A DNA stretch of 64,000 nucleotides from Stomorhina lunata (taxonomy: Eukaryota; Arthropoda; Insecta; Diptera; Rhiniidae), in the NCBI GenBank assembly GCA_933228675.1, contig OW121741.1:17031271-17095270 (forward strand). The letters run 5' to 3'. The position numbers were made by a program, and so were the translations under genes. Under the pieces are notes generated by a model that had not been told where the DNA came from, searched no databases, and saw only the letters and a program-made list of their open reading frames with translations. Shown here piece after piece: positions 13,893-27,696 of the stretch (its first letter is position 1; the number at the start of each line of letters is the position of its first letter).

Positions 13893-14905
13893 GTAGTCGA
13901 GACACAATAAAAAAAACTCTGTAATAGATATCGATTCTATTTGCGATAGACTGGTGACAAGACTTTCTATATTCGAGACTATATAGACTATAGTAAGGCA
14001 GACTATGGTGAAGCACAGAAAATATTCGAGTCTGACTATAGTCAAAACAAACTATAACCAACAGTGACTTTAGTGAAGACGGACTATAGTTGGCTTAAAC
14101 TGTAGTCGAGATAAACAAAGTTATAGTAACTAGAAACCTTAGATTATAGCAACTAGAAACCTTAGCAGTCAACTAAATACATTCGAGACAGTCTATTGCC
14201 AAGACAATCAAGAGTCGAGACACACTTTAATCGAGACACACTGTAGTCGAGACACAATAAAGTAAAAATAGTCTCTGAATGAGACAAACTATAGATGAGA
14301 CACTTTGTAGTAGATATCGACTCTCTGTGCGATAGACTACTGAGAAAACTTTTTATATTTGAAACAGAATATAGACTATAGTAAGACAGACTATAGTGAA
14401 GCTCAGAAAATATTCGAGTCTGACTATAGTTAAGACAAACTATAACCAATAGTGAACAGAATATAGTCAAGACACACTGAAGTCAAGACAATCTATAGTC
14501 GAGACATAATAAATTAAAAACAGACTTCAGATAAGATAAACTATTCGAGATAGACAATAGTTAAGACTGTCTGTTTTAGAGACTATATTTCTATTGACTT
14601 TAGAGAAAACAATTTATAGACGAGTCTAGACAAAAACAAATATAGTCAAGACAAACTATAACCAACAGTGAACAGAATATAGTCAAGACACACTAAAGTC
14701 AAGACAATCATAGTCGAGAAACAATAAATTAAAAACAGACTCTAGATGAGACAAACTATTCGAGATAGACAATAGTTAAGACTATCTGTATTCGAGACTA
14801 TATTTCTATTGACTTTAGAGAAAACAATTTACAGACGAGTCCAGATAAAAAATAATATAGTCGAGATAAACTTTGGCCATGAATGACAGCCGAGACACAT
14901 AAAAT
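13893..14905. repeat. Degenerate gactatagtcgagacaca repeat, right block
   Basis: Diverged units around gactatagt and cgagaca. Internal duplications are visible: 13978-14070 resembles 14360-14455 (gaaaatattcgagtctgac in both), and 14500-14620 resembles 14700-14835 (gagatagacaatagttaaga in both). Confidence 0.75.
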
Positions 14906-14927
14906 TATTATCTTAGATTAGTTATTA

Positions 14928-14961
14928 CCTATGCTCCACTGGGAGTCAAGGATAACAGAAG
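14928..14961 (-). repeat. 34-bp motif, copy 1
   Basis: Begins cctatgctccactgggagtc and ends aaggataacagaag. It is a perfect 34/34 reverse complement of 28926-28959. It contains the small hairpin CTCC-ACTG-GGAG. Function unknown. Confidence 0.8.
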
Positions 14962-14964
14962 AAG

Positions 14965-16020
14965 AAATCATTACTTTCCTTCTTTTAACCTTTCATCTCT
15001 TAAATTTCTAGTTAAATAATCAACAATTTGGCTTGTAATAGCTCCATAAACATGTGGCTTTTAGGTACAATTATTTCCAGACATTTTTAAATGCAACAAA
15101 CTATCAAAGCAATCACATGAACTTTTTAATTCTCGCCTAATTATAGAACTTTTGATACTCCATTCCACAAAAAGGTTGTACAAATAGAAACTTAAAAATA
15201 AAAAAAAAAAATCAAAACTATTTATTAAATATTTCTTATGCAAATACAAACTTCGAACATGCCACTTATTCATCAAATGCCAAGCGTTGCAATGGAACAA
15301 GCAACAAAAAAAAAGAAGAAAAAAAACATGAATGCAGCAACATCAAACCGCCACTTATGACATTAAGAACTCGAAACGAACAAATAGCGAAATGGCGTTG
15401 GCCACTTCAATAGTTGCTCATTTGGCCAAACATGCCAATATCAAATTATTACTTAGTTGAACATTTCCCGTTAAATGTCTGATGTTTAAAGCCGTCGTCA
15501 CGGTTCTTATAGTCCTGGCTGGCCAGTGCATGTTTTGTGATCTTTAGAGAAAGAGAGAAAATTAAATAGTCGCCCTTAGTTAAGTACCGAAATGGCAAAT
15601 TGAGGGTTTCGATTCAACAATAAAATTCTTTGAAAATTGACATGTATGCAGAAAAATTAGTTGTTCATTTGACTGGAACAAAAAAAAGTTGATTACCATT
15701 TGCCAAATAGGTCTAGATATAGTCGACATAATCAGTCATTCTTTTGGATGGAGCGAAAAAAAAAATAAAGTGGAAATTACAATTTCATGTTTTAGGGTTA
15801 TTTTTATGGATAGTTATTTTTTGTGTTAGTAAATTAAAGTTGATTGCAGATTAAGGTGAAAGTGTCTGCGATATGGGATTTTGTAGGAAAAATAAATTAA
15901 AATCTTAGTATAGACGATGCATTGGAAGTCCGGAAAGAAAACAGGGAACTTTATTTGAAAAGCCAAGTTTTCAATAAAGCCATCAATGATCACCTTAAAA
16001 ATCTAAAATTTTGCCAACAG
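14965..16020. other. Higher-complexity interval without recognised genes
   Basis: 15330-15560 is noticeably less AT-rich than its surroundings, with repeated TTGGCCA strings and no convincing reading frame. It could be conserved non-coding DNA. No RNA gene was recognised. Confidence 0.5.
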
Positions 16021-16305
16021 GATGACAAGTTGAATTTAGTAATAGCTAAGATAATCTATAGTCGAGAAAGATTTTAGTCAAAACATACCTAAGTTGATAT
16101 TGACTTTAATGAAGACAAACTGTAGTTGAGACATACTTAAGTCGATAGAGAGTGGAGTCGAAAAAAAATATTATATAAAAAGGCAGTCGAGTCAGACTAT
16201 ACCTGAGACACACTATAGTCGAGGCAGAGTATAGTCAAGATAGACTAAAGTTGAGATAGACTTAAGCTAAGATAGATTATAGTTGAGATAGACTAAAGTT
16301 TAAAC
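16020..16305. repeat. Degenerate tatagtcgaga repeat
   Basis: Strings such as ctatagtcgagaaag, actgtagttgagacatactt and ctatagtcgaggcagag. Same family as 12800-14905. Confidence 0.65.
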
Positions 16306-16309
16306 TAAT

Positions 16310-16949
<640 letters not shown>

Positions 16950-16950
<1 letters not shown>

Positions 16951-18505
16951 GTATCAAAATATATTTGCAAAAGCAATTTTTTTTTATAGATCAAAGGAGG
17001 CATTTGGAATTTCTTCTAAGCCAAAACGTTCCCCTTCCTGATAATGCTTAAACAATTTTCCAACCTCTTCTTTGCAAATTTAACTCCAAACTCAAATTGA
17101 AATACCACTTACGCTAATTTGTTAATGTTGTAATAAAGGGCTCTTCTATTCAGTTGCAAGTAAGAAGCTTCCAATTATGATAATGAGTTGGGTGAATATC
17201 TCCATTTTGTACAAATTCATATGCGATATCAAGGATATTCAGGCCTATTAGTAAGCTTTGTGTGGCTAAATTGATCCTGTGATAATCGTTTTTAATTAGT
17301 TGTTTTCAACTTGAAAAAGTCCTCTTATTGTAAATTTCGAAAAAAAGTTTTAATTTTCTTATCTATTTATCTTTTTCTTTACTTTAACCTTCTTGGATTT
17401 CTCACAAATTTCCTTTTTAAAAATTTTTTGCTTTAATTTTTAAAAATTTCCCCATAAGCATGTGTGAGTATTAATCAAATTGAAATCCATTTCAAACAAA
17501 ATTTTCGTTAATTTTAACCGCACATTGTGGTCGGTTAGTTTTTTCTGCGGGATTTCTCAATGAAATCTCGCTTACTAATATATAGAACAATGAATTCATT
17601 TCACCGCCTTTCTTTCCCTTTCCCTCACTTAGTTCTTTGATTTCTTTTGTTCTAGTATTTGGAAAGGGGGGTGGCATGTTGCAGTGTTTAAACAAAATGT
17701 ATATAAGTAAGTACAACAATGTGAAATCTGATATGAGCAGATATCTTTTAGTTAAGCACTTTAACAATGTTACTATTGTATACAAAACGAAAATGTATTA
17801 ACCGGCAAACATAGGAATGTATGTGTGAATCAATATATGTGAAAACCTCATATAACTGTTAATCCTTTCAGGTCCCAGAGGCTACAAAATCAGAAATGAT
17901 ACAAAAATTGATAAAATAAAAACCTTAAAATTGTGAAAGGACTAAACTCTGTGGGTGATTGTGGCGATATCCCTTATATGCTATTCGATTAAATGTATCC
18001 AAAATGTATATGGTTATATGAGTATGTGTTTGTATGTATAAGAGCTAGTTCATTTTACACACATAATCAAGTGTTTAAATGGGTTTAAATAACAAGTACT
18101 GCCACTACTGTGTTACTCTATATTGAGGTTTACTTGAGTTTCTGCTTGAACGTCTGTCCAAAGGAAAGTTTGATTGTATGTGAAAATGACTGAAATGTGA
18201 ATGTGAGAACAAGCGAATGTCCAAAAGTACTTGAGTGGTTAAATTGAATTCTTGCAATTTAACAGTTGATTAAATTTTGTCACGTGACCTTTTCTGTATA
18301 ATCATACATACGAACATATGTATGTATGTATCGAGTTTATTGCATATGAGGAAAAATAACATCAAAATAGAAACATAAAAGTACAGTAATATAAAGAAGG
18401 AGCTAGAAGAATAAAAGAGCTCATAATTTTTTAAACAAAAACAAAGTAGAAATTTTTTAAGATAATTAAATTTGGCATTAAATCGATCCAAATACAAAGG
18501 AAACA
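16950..18505. other. Non-repetitive interval
   Basis: No gene supported. A 97-codon open frame on the minus strand (17492-17785) has no recognisable domain. No RNA gene or element recognised. Confidence 0.6.
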
Positions 18506-20870
18506 AATTTTTATCAATAATTTTTCTATAGAAAAAAAATTTGTTCGAAGATTTTTCTATAGCAAAATATTTTTATAGTAAATTTTTCTATAGAAAAATA
18601 TTTCTACCGCAAATTTTTCTATAGAAAAGAATTTTTATAGAAGATTTTTCTATAGAAAATTAATTTTACCGAAGAGTTTTCTAAACAAAAAAAAAAAAAT
18701 TATCAAAATTTTTTCTATAGAAGAAAAAATTTTATCGAAAATTTTTCTATAGAAAAAAAATCTATCAAACATTTTTCTAAAGAACTTCAATTTTATCGAA
18801 CATTTTTCCATAGAACCAAAGTTTTATCGAACATTTTTCTATAGAAAAATTATTTTAACGAAAATTTTTCTAAAGAAAAATTATTTTAACGAAAATTTTT
18901 CTATAGAAAAATTATTTTAACGAAAATTTTTCTATAGAAAAATTATTTTAACGAAAATTTTTCTATAGAAAAATTTTTTAACGAAAATTTTTCTATAGAA
19001 AAATATTTTTAACGAAAATTTTTCTATAGAAAAATTTTTTTAACGAAAAATTTTCTATAGAAAAATTTATTTAACGAAAATTTTTCTATAGAAAAATTTA
19101 TTTAACGAAAATTTTTCTATAGAAAAATTTATTTAACGAAAATTTTTCAATAGAAAAATTTATTTAACGAAAATTTTTCTATAGAAAAATTTATTTAACG
19201 AAAATTTTTCTATAGAAAAATTTATTTAACGAAAATTTTTCTATAGAAAAATTTATTTAACGAAAACTTTTCTATAGAAAAATTTATTTAACGAAAATTT
19301 TTCTATAGAAAAATTTATTTAACGAAAATTTTTCTATAGAAAAATTTATTTAACGAAAATTTTTCTATAGAAAAATTTATTTAATTTTTTTTATCGAAAA
19401 TTTTTCTATGGAAAAATTTTTTTATCGAAAATTTTTCTATAGAAAAATTTTTTTATAAAATTTATTTAGGGAAAATTTTCTATAGAAAAATTTTTTTATC
19501 AAAAATTTTTCTACAGAAAAAATTTTTTATCGAAAATTTTTCTATAGAAAAATTTTTTTATCGAAAATTTTTCTATAGAAATTTTTTTATCGAAAATTTT
19601 TCTATAGAAAAATTTTCGATAAAAAAATTTTTCTATAGAAAAATTTTTTTATCGCAAATTTTTCTATAGAAAATATTTTTTTTTCTATAGAAGAAAAAAT
19701 TTTATCAAAAATTTTTCTACAGAAAAAAAATCTTTCAAACATTTTTCAAAAGAAATTAAATTTTATGGAACATTTTTCCATAGAAACAAAATTTTATTGA
19801 ACAGTTTTCTGTAGACAAATTTTTTATCGAACATTTTTCTGTAGAAAAATTTTTCTATCGACAATTTTTCTATAGAAAAATTTTTTATCGAAAATTTTTC
19901 TATAGAAATTTTTTTTTATCGAAAATTTTTCTATAGAAAAACTCTTTTATCGAAAATTTTTCTATACAAAAATTTTTTTATCGAAAATTTTTCTATACAA
20001 AAATTTTTTTATCGAAAATTTTTCTATAGAAAAATTTTTTTATCGAAAATTTTTCTATAGAAAATTTTTTTTATCGAAAATTTTTCTAAAGAAAAATTTT
20101 TTTTATCGAAAATTTTTCTAAAGAAAAATTTTTTTTATCGAAAATTTTTCTAAAGAAAAATTTTTTTAATGGAAAATTTTTCTATAGAAACATTTTTTTA
20201 ATGGAAAATTTTTCTATAGAAAAATTTTTTTAATGGAAAATTTTTCTATAGAAAAATTTTTTTAATGGAAAATTTTTCTATAGAAAAATTTTTTTAATGG
20301 AAAATTTTTCTATAGAAAATTTTTTTTATCGAAAATTTTTCTATAGAAAAATTTTTTTATCGAAAATTTTTCTAAAGAAAAATTTTTTTGATCGAAAATT
20401 TTTCTAAAGAAAAGTTTTTATATCGAAAATTTTTCTAAAGAAAAATTTTTTTAATGGAAAATTTTTCTATAGAAACATTTTTTTAATGGAAAATTTTTCT
20501 ATAGAAAAATTTTTTTAATGGAAAATTTTTCTATAGAAAAATTTTTTTAATGGAAAATTTTTCTATAGAAAAATTTTTTTAATGGAAAATTTTTCTATAG
20601 AAAAATTTTTTTAATGGAAAATTTTTCTATAGAAAAATTTTTTTAATGGAAAATTTTTCTATAGAAAAATTTTTTTAATGGAAAATTTTTCTATAGAAAA
20701 ATTTTTTTAATGGAAAATTTTTCTATAGAAAAATTTTTTTAATGGAAAATTTTTCTATAGAAAAATTTTTTTAATGGAAGATTTTTCGATAGAAAAATTT
20801 TTTTATCGAAAATTTTTCTATAGAAAAATTTTTTTATCAATAGAACAATTTTTTTAACGAAAAATTTTCT
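18505..20870. repeat. 31-32-bp CTATAG satellite with linker-specific sub-blocks
   Basis: Core tttttctatagaaaaa throughout. Linkers change in blocks: degenerate before 18840; ttatttaacgaaaa-type from about 18840 to 19385 (31 bp); ttttatcgaaaa-type from about 19390 to 20140; taatggaaaa-type (32 bp) at 20160-20330 and again at 20440-20790. The repeated change suggests block-wise amplification. Confidence 0.95.
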
Positions 20871-21750
20871 TTCAAACGTTTGCGAATGGTTTCGTTTCTT
20901 TTCATACTCTGAGTAAAAGTTCTAGTCTGGTCAAGGCCTAGTCATAGTCATCTTTTACTTTTATCAAACTATTAGCATTTTCTTAAATTTGTACTGTATT
21001 TTTTATATGAACGGAAATTTTCATATTTAATGATTATTGATTTATTTCTTGTAAAAACCGCTCTAAACTGTAAAATCTAGAGTCACTGACACCTGAAGTA
21101 GAAAACTGAAAACAAAATAAAATATTAAAACAAATGTCTGGCAGTTAAAAGTTAGCCTTGTAATATTTCCTTTTCTATTTATTATAATAAATGAATACTA
21201 TAAATGAAAAACTATAAATGAATACATCAATGCATATAGAAATATTTTTCATGATTGACTATATATTGATTTAGAAATTTATTATTATTTTTATATTGCC
21301 TGAATAAAATGTTGAAACTATGAAAAGATTCATCAGCACATGTTCGAATTCTCAAGGGTAATAAAATTGAAATTTAGGCGGAAAAAGCTAAGTTTTATTG
21401 AAACTGGAAACTAAAGGTTGTATTTATATAAATTTGCAGAAAGACTTAAAATACAAACATTTTCATTACATGTAAAGTTCAATAACCATTTGTACAAAAT
21501 AATAATTTAAGTTTCAATTAGAAAAATTCCGGATAAACGTTTATTTAGTACTGATTTTTCAAAGAGTTCTATTTTCAATTTAATCATTTAAAAACAAATC
21601 TATTGTAAGTTCAAGGTTAACAAAATTAACAAGTACGAGTGTTATATTCGGCTGTGTTAAATTTAGAAACATATCTCATATATCTACGAGGGTGCAGCTA
21701 ATTCAAATTTGAAAAAAATTGATTACTCTAGTTGGTATTATTGGTTTTTT
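20870..21750. other. Non-repetitive AT-rich interval
   Basis: No gene, RNA or element recognised between the satellite and copy C of the (GACA)n element. Confidence 0.6.
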
Positions 21751-21754
21751 TATA

Positions 21755-22227
21755 CCCACCATCAAAAAGAATGGGGGTATATTGAGATTGTCATTCCGTT
21801 TGTAGTTTCTTTAATATTGGCTTAAAAATCAAAAACGATATATATTCTGAATCCTTATGAAATTCTAAGACGTAAGTTTTTTGTATGGGAGCTATGACAA
21901 AATGTTAACTGATTTTGATGAAATTTTATATGCTGCCTACGGCTTATGCAGAACTTCTATATACCAAATTTTATCATCATAGCTATTATAGTTTGTTATT
22001 TATTAGCAAATAAGCGATTAGCGTAGGCGAGGTTATACGGTAGCTATGGTCAAATGTTAACCGATTTTGCCCAGTTTCAATACCAAAATTTTCTCAGAGA
22101 TGAAGAATGTTTTTACTAAGTTTCAGTGAGCTAGCTCTTTTCGTTTATGCGTTATCGTGATTTCAACAGACAGACGGACAGACGGACAGACAGACGGACA
22201 GACGGACAGACAGACAGACAGTCAGTC

Positions 22228-22259
<32 letters not shown>

Positions 22260-22323
22260 GGACAGACAGACAGACAGATATACAGACAGACAGACAGACA
22301 GAAAGACAGAAAGACAGACAGGC

Positions 22324-22394
<71 letters not shown>

Positions 22395-22397
22395 TAT

Positions 22398-22430
<33 letters not shown>

Positions 22431-22433
22431 TAT

Positions 22434-22490
<57 letters not shown>

Positions 22491-22561
22491 AAGACAGAAA
22501 GACAGAAAGACAGACAGACAGACAGACAGATATACAGACAGATATACAGACAGACAGATAT

Positions 22562-22650
<89 letters not shown>

Positions 22651-22679
22651 TAGAAAGACAGACAGACAGACAGACAGGC

Positions 22680-22759
<80 letters not shown>

Positions 22760-23000
22760 GTATAGACAGGCAGACAGACAGACATATAGACAGGCAGGCA
22801 GACAGACAGGCAGACAGACAGACATATAGACAGGCATATAGATAGGCATATAGACAGGCATATAGATAGGCATATAGATAGGCATACAGACAGGCATACA
22901 GACAGACGTACAATCGTCATAGAATTTCATGAGGATTCAGAATATACATATATCAATTTTGGTTTTTGAGTCAATATTGAGGAAGTTATAAACAAATTAA
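21755..23000 (+). mobile_element. (GACA)n-bearing dispersed element, copy C, most complete
   Basis: The left end has a tatacccaccatc...gggggtata hairpin, then gtcattccgtttgtagtttc. About 70 bp near the left end (21803-21872, ending cttatgaaattcta) is the reverse complement of the right end (22919-22993, beginning tagaatttcatgagg), so this copy has terminal inverted repeats. The body has modules gggagctatgacaaaatg and ggtagctatggtcaaatg, then the microsatellite. It is a non-autonomous element with no open reading frame outside the microsatellite. Confidence 0.75.
22166..22912 (+). repeat. (GACA)n microsatellite with gatatacagaca and gacatatagacaggca variants
   Basis: A ~750-bp tract. The first ~600 bp are gaca units with gggac, gaaag and gatata interruptions. 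The last ~140 bp switch to a tatagacaggca/tagataggca pattern. Confidence 0.97.
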
Positions 23001-24310
23001 TTACCGATTAATTGCTTGCGTTAAAATTTTTCCGATTTATTTACTGTTACCGAACCTGTGTCATGTTTTTTCAATTAACATTTCTTATTAATTGGATTTC
23101 CAACATTAATAACATACCAAAACTGTCATATTTGACTTCATGTCAATTTTAATTTAATGCATTTCTGTCTCATCAATTTGTCTATGTCTTTGGGCTTACA
23201 TATTTAATATTATTAACTATTCTATTTAACTAAGTCTTTATTTACTGCTGATTGTAATTAATGTAGTTTAATATTTACTTTTGACCTTAACATTATAGTT
23301 GACAATTTTCTTATTATACGACCATGTATATAAATCCCTTTGGGATAAATTGGTTTATTTTCATTAAGTTTCTAATTTAGATGATATAATTTTTGTTAAT
23401 GAAATTTTTTGTTAGTTTTTTGTTTTAGTTTTATTTAGATATTAGGTAAATATTTGATATGGTCATTAATTAAGGGGGAAAGCTTGATGGTTCATATAAT
23501 TTTGAGGGGTTTAGCGTAAAAAGTTCTGTTTTTAAGATTTGGTAATTATAAGAAAAAAGAAAAGTTATAAGAAGAAAGGAAGTTGTAAGAAAAAATGCAA
23601 CAATATCTCCTTAACTGACAACCCATCAGACTTTGATTTGAGTTTTAGTAAATTTTGAAACTAACAAAAGTTTGGTTAGGTGGCCAGTCTAACCTGATGA
23701 CTAAGTCAGAGCCACTTAGATCCTAAGATCTAATGCAAAATAGCATTTCATAGCAATTCTCTACAATTACCTTTCTTTTCTTTGAATTCAAAACAATAAA
23801 AACTTCATTCTTTTTCCAATTGATTGGATATTTGAAAAATTTGAATAACTATTTGTTTGTTTTTCTTAGACAAATAATAAATCTAATAAAATTGACCCAT
23901 ATAAGAAAAGAAAGCCTTTTTGACTTTTTAACATTCAATATGTATTTTAAAATAATAAGTAAAATTTATTAAAAACAATAAGTCTTCACAAATACAAACG
24001 CTTGTTTTGTATAAATATTTAAAATAACTAAAAAAAATTAAAAAAAAAAAATAAAAAAAACAAATATTTTAAATATATAAATAAAATATTTTAAAAATAC
24101 TTAGAACAAATAAAAAAATTTATATGTAAATGTTGAAGACATAAAGGCCCCTTATGTGGAATGTATATTTACCTGGTTCTAGTTCTCGATATTCGCCCAA
24201 ACATCTATACCTTCTACTCTAACAATTTTCTTGCTTTAGAAATCCTGGGCACACATTCAATATACATCAAACTTGTTACAATCCTTCTAACAAAAGACAG
24301 TGGCGCATTT
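23000..24310. other. Non-repetitive AT-rich interval
   Basis: No gene recognised. Poly(A)-rich stretch near 24020-24110. Nothing further seen. Confidence 0.6.
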
Positions 24311-24635
24311 GAGGTTTTTTTACAAAAGTCTTAAATAAATTTCTAAATTGTGAACATTTTTTAACTTCACTTAAAAATAAATAAAATTTCCTTTCCATTG
24401 ATATATAACATGTCTACAGTTTCTTGTTTTGATAGAATAATATAGATAATATAATGTCATATTTTGTTACTCGTAAATTCTACATCATAAAATTATACAC
24501 GAACATTTTTCCATAAGACAAGCTAGACATGTTATACATCAATGAAAAGGGAATTTGATATACTTTTAAGTGAATTTAAAATTTTTTCATAATTTAGAAA
24601 TTTTTTTTATGACTTTTGTCAAAAAAAGTTCAAAA
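24311..24635. repeat. Long imperfect inverted repeat (hairpin)
   Basis: The left arm (24311-24416, containing cattgatatataacatgtct) is matched, at perhaps 80-85% identity by eye, by the reverse complement of 24522-24635, with about 105 bp between. It could be a small MITE. Confidence 0.75.
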
Positions 24636-24639
24636 ACAA

Positions 24640-26310
24640 TAAATTTATATAATTTTTAAATAACTTTGTAATTTTTTACAAATATCTCTAAAACTAGATA
24701 AGATATTAGAACCCATTTTTGACACAATATACTTTAATATATTTGACATTCAGAAATACAAATTTCAGAACGAGTTCTGAAATCTTAGTTAACATTTTTG
24801 AATACAGAAAAGTACACTTTTTTGTAATAAATTTTTATAATTTTTTAATATTACTTTCGGAAAAATCTCTAAAACTAAACAAGTATTAGGATAATTTTTG
24901 AATTTAAGATAGACCAATATATAAGAAATTCTGAAATATAAATTTCAGAACGAGTTCTGAATTTTTATTTAACATTTTTGAATACAGAAGATTATACTTT
25001 TTTGGAATAAATTTATGTCATTTTAAAAGTTTTTTTTTTTGTAATTTTTCGCAAAAATCTCTAAAACTAAACAAGCCATTAGGATCATTTTTGAATTTAG
25101 GATAGACCAGTATATAAGAAATTCTGAAATGGAATATAATTTTATTAGACATTTTTAAGTACAGGAGATTACACTTTTTTGTAATAAATTTTAATAATTT
25201 TTTATTATTACTTTGTAATTTTTCGAAAAAATCTTTAAAACTAAACAAGGTTTTACAACCAATTTGGGACTCAAGATAGCCCAATATATAAGAAGTTCAG
25301 AAACATAAATTTCAGAACGAATTCTGAAATTTTATTAAACATTTTTGAATACAGAAGAGTACACTTTTTTGGAATAAATTTATGTAATTTAAACATTTTT
25401 TTTAATTTTTCGCCAAAATCTTTAAAACTAAACAAGGTATTTGGATCATTTTTAATCTCAAAGTAGACCAATATATTAAAAATTCAGATATATAAATTTT
25501 AGAACGAGTTCTGAAATTTTATTTAACATTTTTACATATAGAAGACTACACTTTTTTGTAATAATTTTTTTTTTTTTATAATTTTTTATTATTACTTTGT
25601 AATTTTTCGCAAAAATCTCTAAAATTAAACAAGGTTTTACAACCAATTTGGGACTCAAGATAGCCCAATATATAAGAAGTTCAGAAACATAAATCTCAGA
25701 ACGAATTCTGAAATTTAATTAAACATTTTCCAATACAGAAAAGTATTTTTTTTTGTAATAAATTTTTATAATTTCTTAGTATTACTTTATACTAAGAAAA
25801 ATAATCTCTAAAACTAAACAAGGTATTAGAACCATTTTTGAGCTCAAGATAGACTAATATAAAGGAAATTTAGAAATATTAATTTTAGAACTAGTTCTGA
25901 AATTTTATTAAACATTTTTGAATACAGAAGAGTCCACTTATTCGAAATAAATTTATGTAATTTGAAATTTTTTTTTGTAATTTTTCGCCAAAATCTCTAA
26001 AACTAAACAAGGTATTAGAACCATTTTTAATCTTAAGGAAGACCAATATATCATAAATTCAAAAATATAAATTTCAGAACAAGTTCTGAAATTTTGTTTA
26101 ACATTTTCAAAAACAGAAGGGCACACTTTTTGGTTATAAATTTATGCACTTTTTTAACTTTACTTTGTAACTTTTCGGAAAAATCTCTAAAGCTAAACAA
26201 GATACTAGAGCCATTTTTAGACACACTTTAGACCAATATATAAGAAATTCAGAAACAAAATTTCAGAACTGGTTGTGGAGTTTTTACTAATAATTTTGAA
26301 TACAGAAAAT
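24640..26310. repeat. ~187-bp tandem repeat, about nine units
   Basis: The landmark gaatacagaa recurs at about 24801, 24981, 25159, 25348, 25536, 25732, 25921, 26111 and 26300. Units share atctctaaaactaaacaag and a near-palindrome ttcagaacgagttctgaa. Units differ by tens of substitutions and small indels, so this is an old array. Minus-strand frames here are repeat translations. Confidence 0.88.
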
Positions 26311-27696
26311 TTGAGCTTTTGAAGAAAAACCAACCATATGTCGTTATATATGGCCGGGCCTTATTCGATTTTTGCTCAGACCTTTAGAACATTATTATTA
26401 ATAAAACTAAATAAGAAAAGTTTTGAAATTCATAGTAAAATTTTAAAAAACCTCAAGTTTTGCCTAAAAATTTTAAATTTTCGACTAAAAAAATGTATAA
26501 GCCAAAAAACGTTAGAAGACAAAAACGAAAAAAAAAATGTTTGTACTCAAATATCTCTTAAACTATAAGAGATAAGGCAGTACGATAGAATAGTTTTTTT
26601 TAGTTTTGTTTAAAAAGTTTTCGGATATGTAAAAGTCTTTCAAATCAGACCAAATTGGCGAAAGTTATACGGCTCCAAAAGTTTTATATATACGAGGTGG
26701 GCAACTTTGGTCCACTGTAAAGCCCACTGTTGTACCGGTAGAAATGTCCTTAAATATTGCTTTAAAACCTTACTTTTCTCCAACTGATCTTCTAAGTTCT
26801 GTCAAAATCCGTCTAGTAGTTTAGAAATTGCTGAGTTATTACAAAAAAAAACCTCATACACACCACTGTGCAATATCAATATTTATGCCTGTATACAAAC
26901 AAACACGTTCTTGTTCTTTCATTGTATTACTCGTTTTTGTATTAAACACTCGAGTTTTGTTATATTTTTTAAGATAGTTTTTGTTATTATTATTGTTACT
27001 ATTATTTTTATTGTTATAAACAACTAGAAGTCATTGTATATCTAGTTGTTCTTTTCGGTCCCTACACCATTTTAACTGAAAGGCTATATTGGGTTACAGG
27101 TTGCAATATAAAAGATAACTTAAAAATGTAGGCATTTGCTTTAGTAAAATGACAAAATGACAAAATCTAACCACAACTTCGGGAACTTCTTATATGACTG
27201 AAATTTTGCATTACAGATGTTGGTCGTAAGAATCTAGCTCCTATATTATAGCAGCTAAGGAAAATGACATAAATATAGATAATTTTCGAAAAAGCTTATC
27301 GATTTAGGAAAAAGTTGTCACTTTTTGTTTACATTTGGCCTCTGAAGGGTATCAAACATTCGGTTTTTATCGTCATCAGCACTTTTTCATTTGTTCTGAT
27401 TGTATGTGTGTGTGTATAAATGTAAGTTTTCTATGTTAACTATTTTATAGTATTTTATTTGATATTCTCAATTATTGTTTGGATTTCTTGCACTCCTGAA
27501 CTCTTTGTTAACATTGTCATTTTATTAGCATAAGCACAAGGGGGTAAAATGAGTAAAAACAAGATTAAAAGAATTGAAAATACATATACCAAAAATTATT
27601 CAAAAAATAATTTTTTAAATTATTAAAAAACTAGCGAAGTAGCGGGTTGACTACTTCGTTAGCATTGCAATTTGAATTGACGAAGTTACAGTTAAA
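26310..27696. other. Non-coding interval, probably old transposon debris
   Basis: Phrases such as aatccgtctagtagtttaga and gctgagttattac resemble insect transposon debris seen elsewhere in the window, but no boundaries were found. No gene supported. Confidence 0.4.

Noticed and set aside
17492..17785. 97-codon minus-strand frame
   Set aside because: No recognisable domain, no splice or promoter context, and ordinary for chance frames in AT-rich DNA.
22147..22930. Open frames up to 253 codons on both strands
   Set aside because: Same cause: (GACA)n microsatellite translated as Thr-Asp-Arg-Gln or Cys-Leu-Ser-Val.
25018..25658. Three consecutive minus-strand frames with similar sequences
   Set aside because: They are repeated translations of the ~187-bp tandem unit.
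27360..27395. Minus-strand CTGATGA with CGAA downstream
   Set aside because: Stem II would be two base pairs, and stems I and III are absent.
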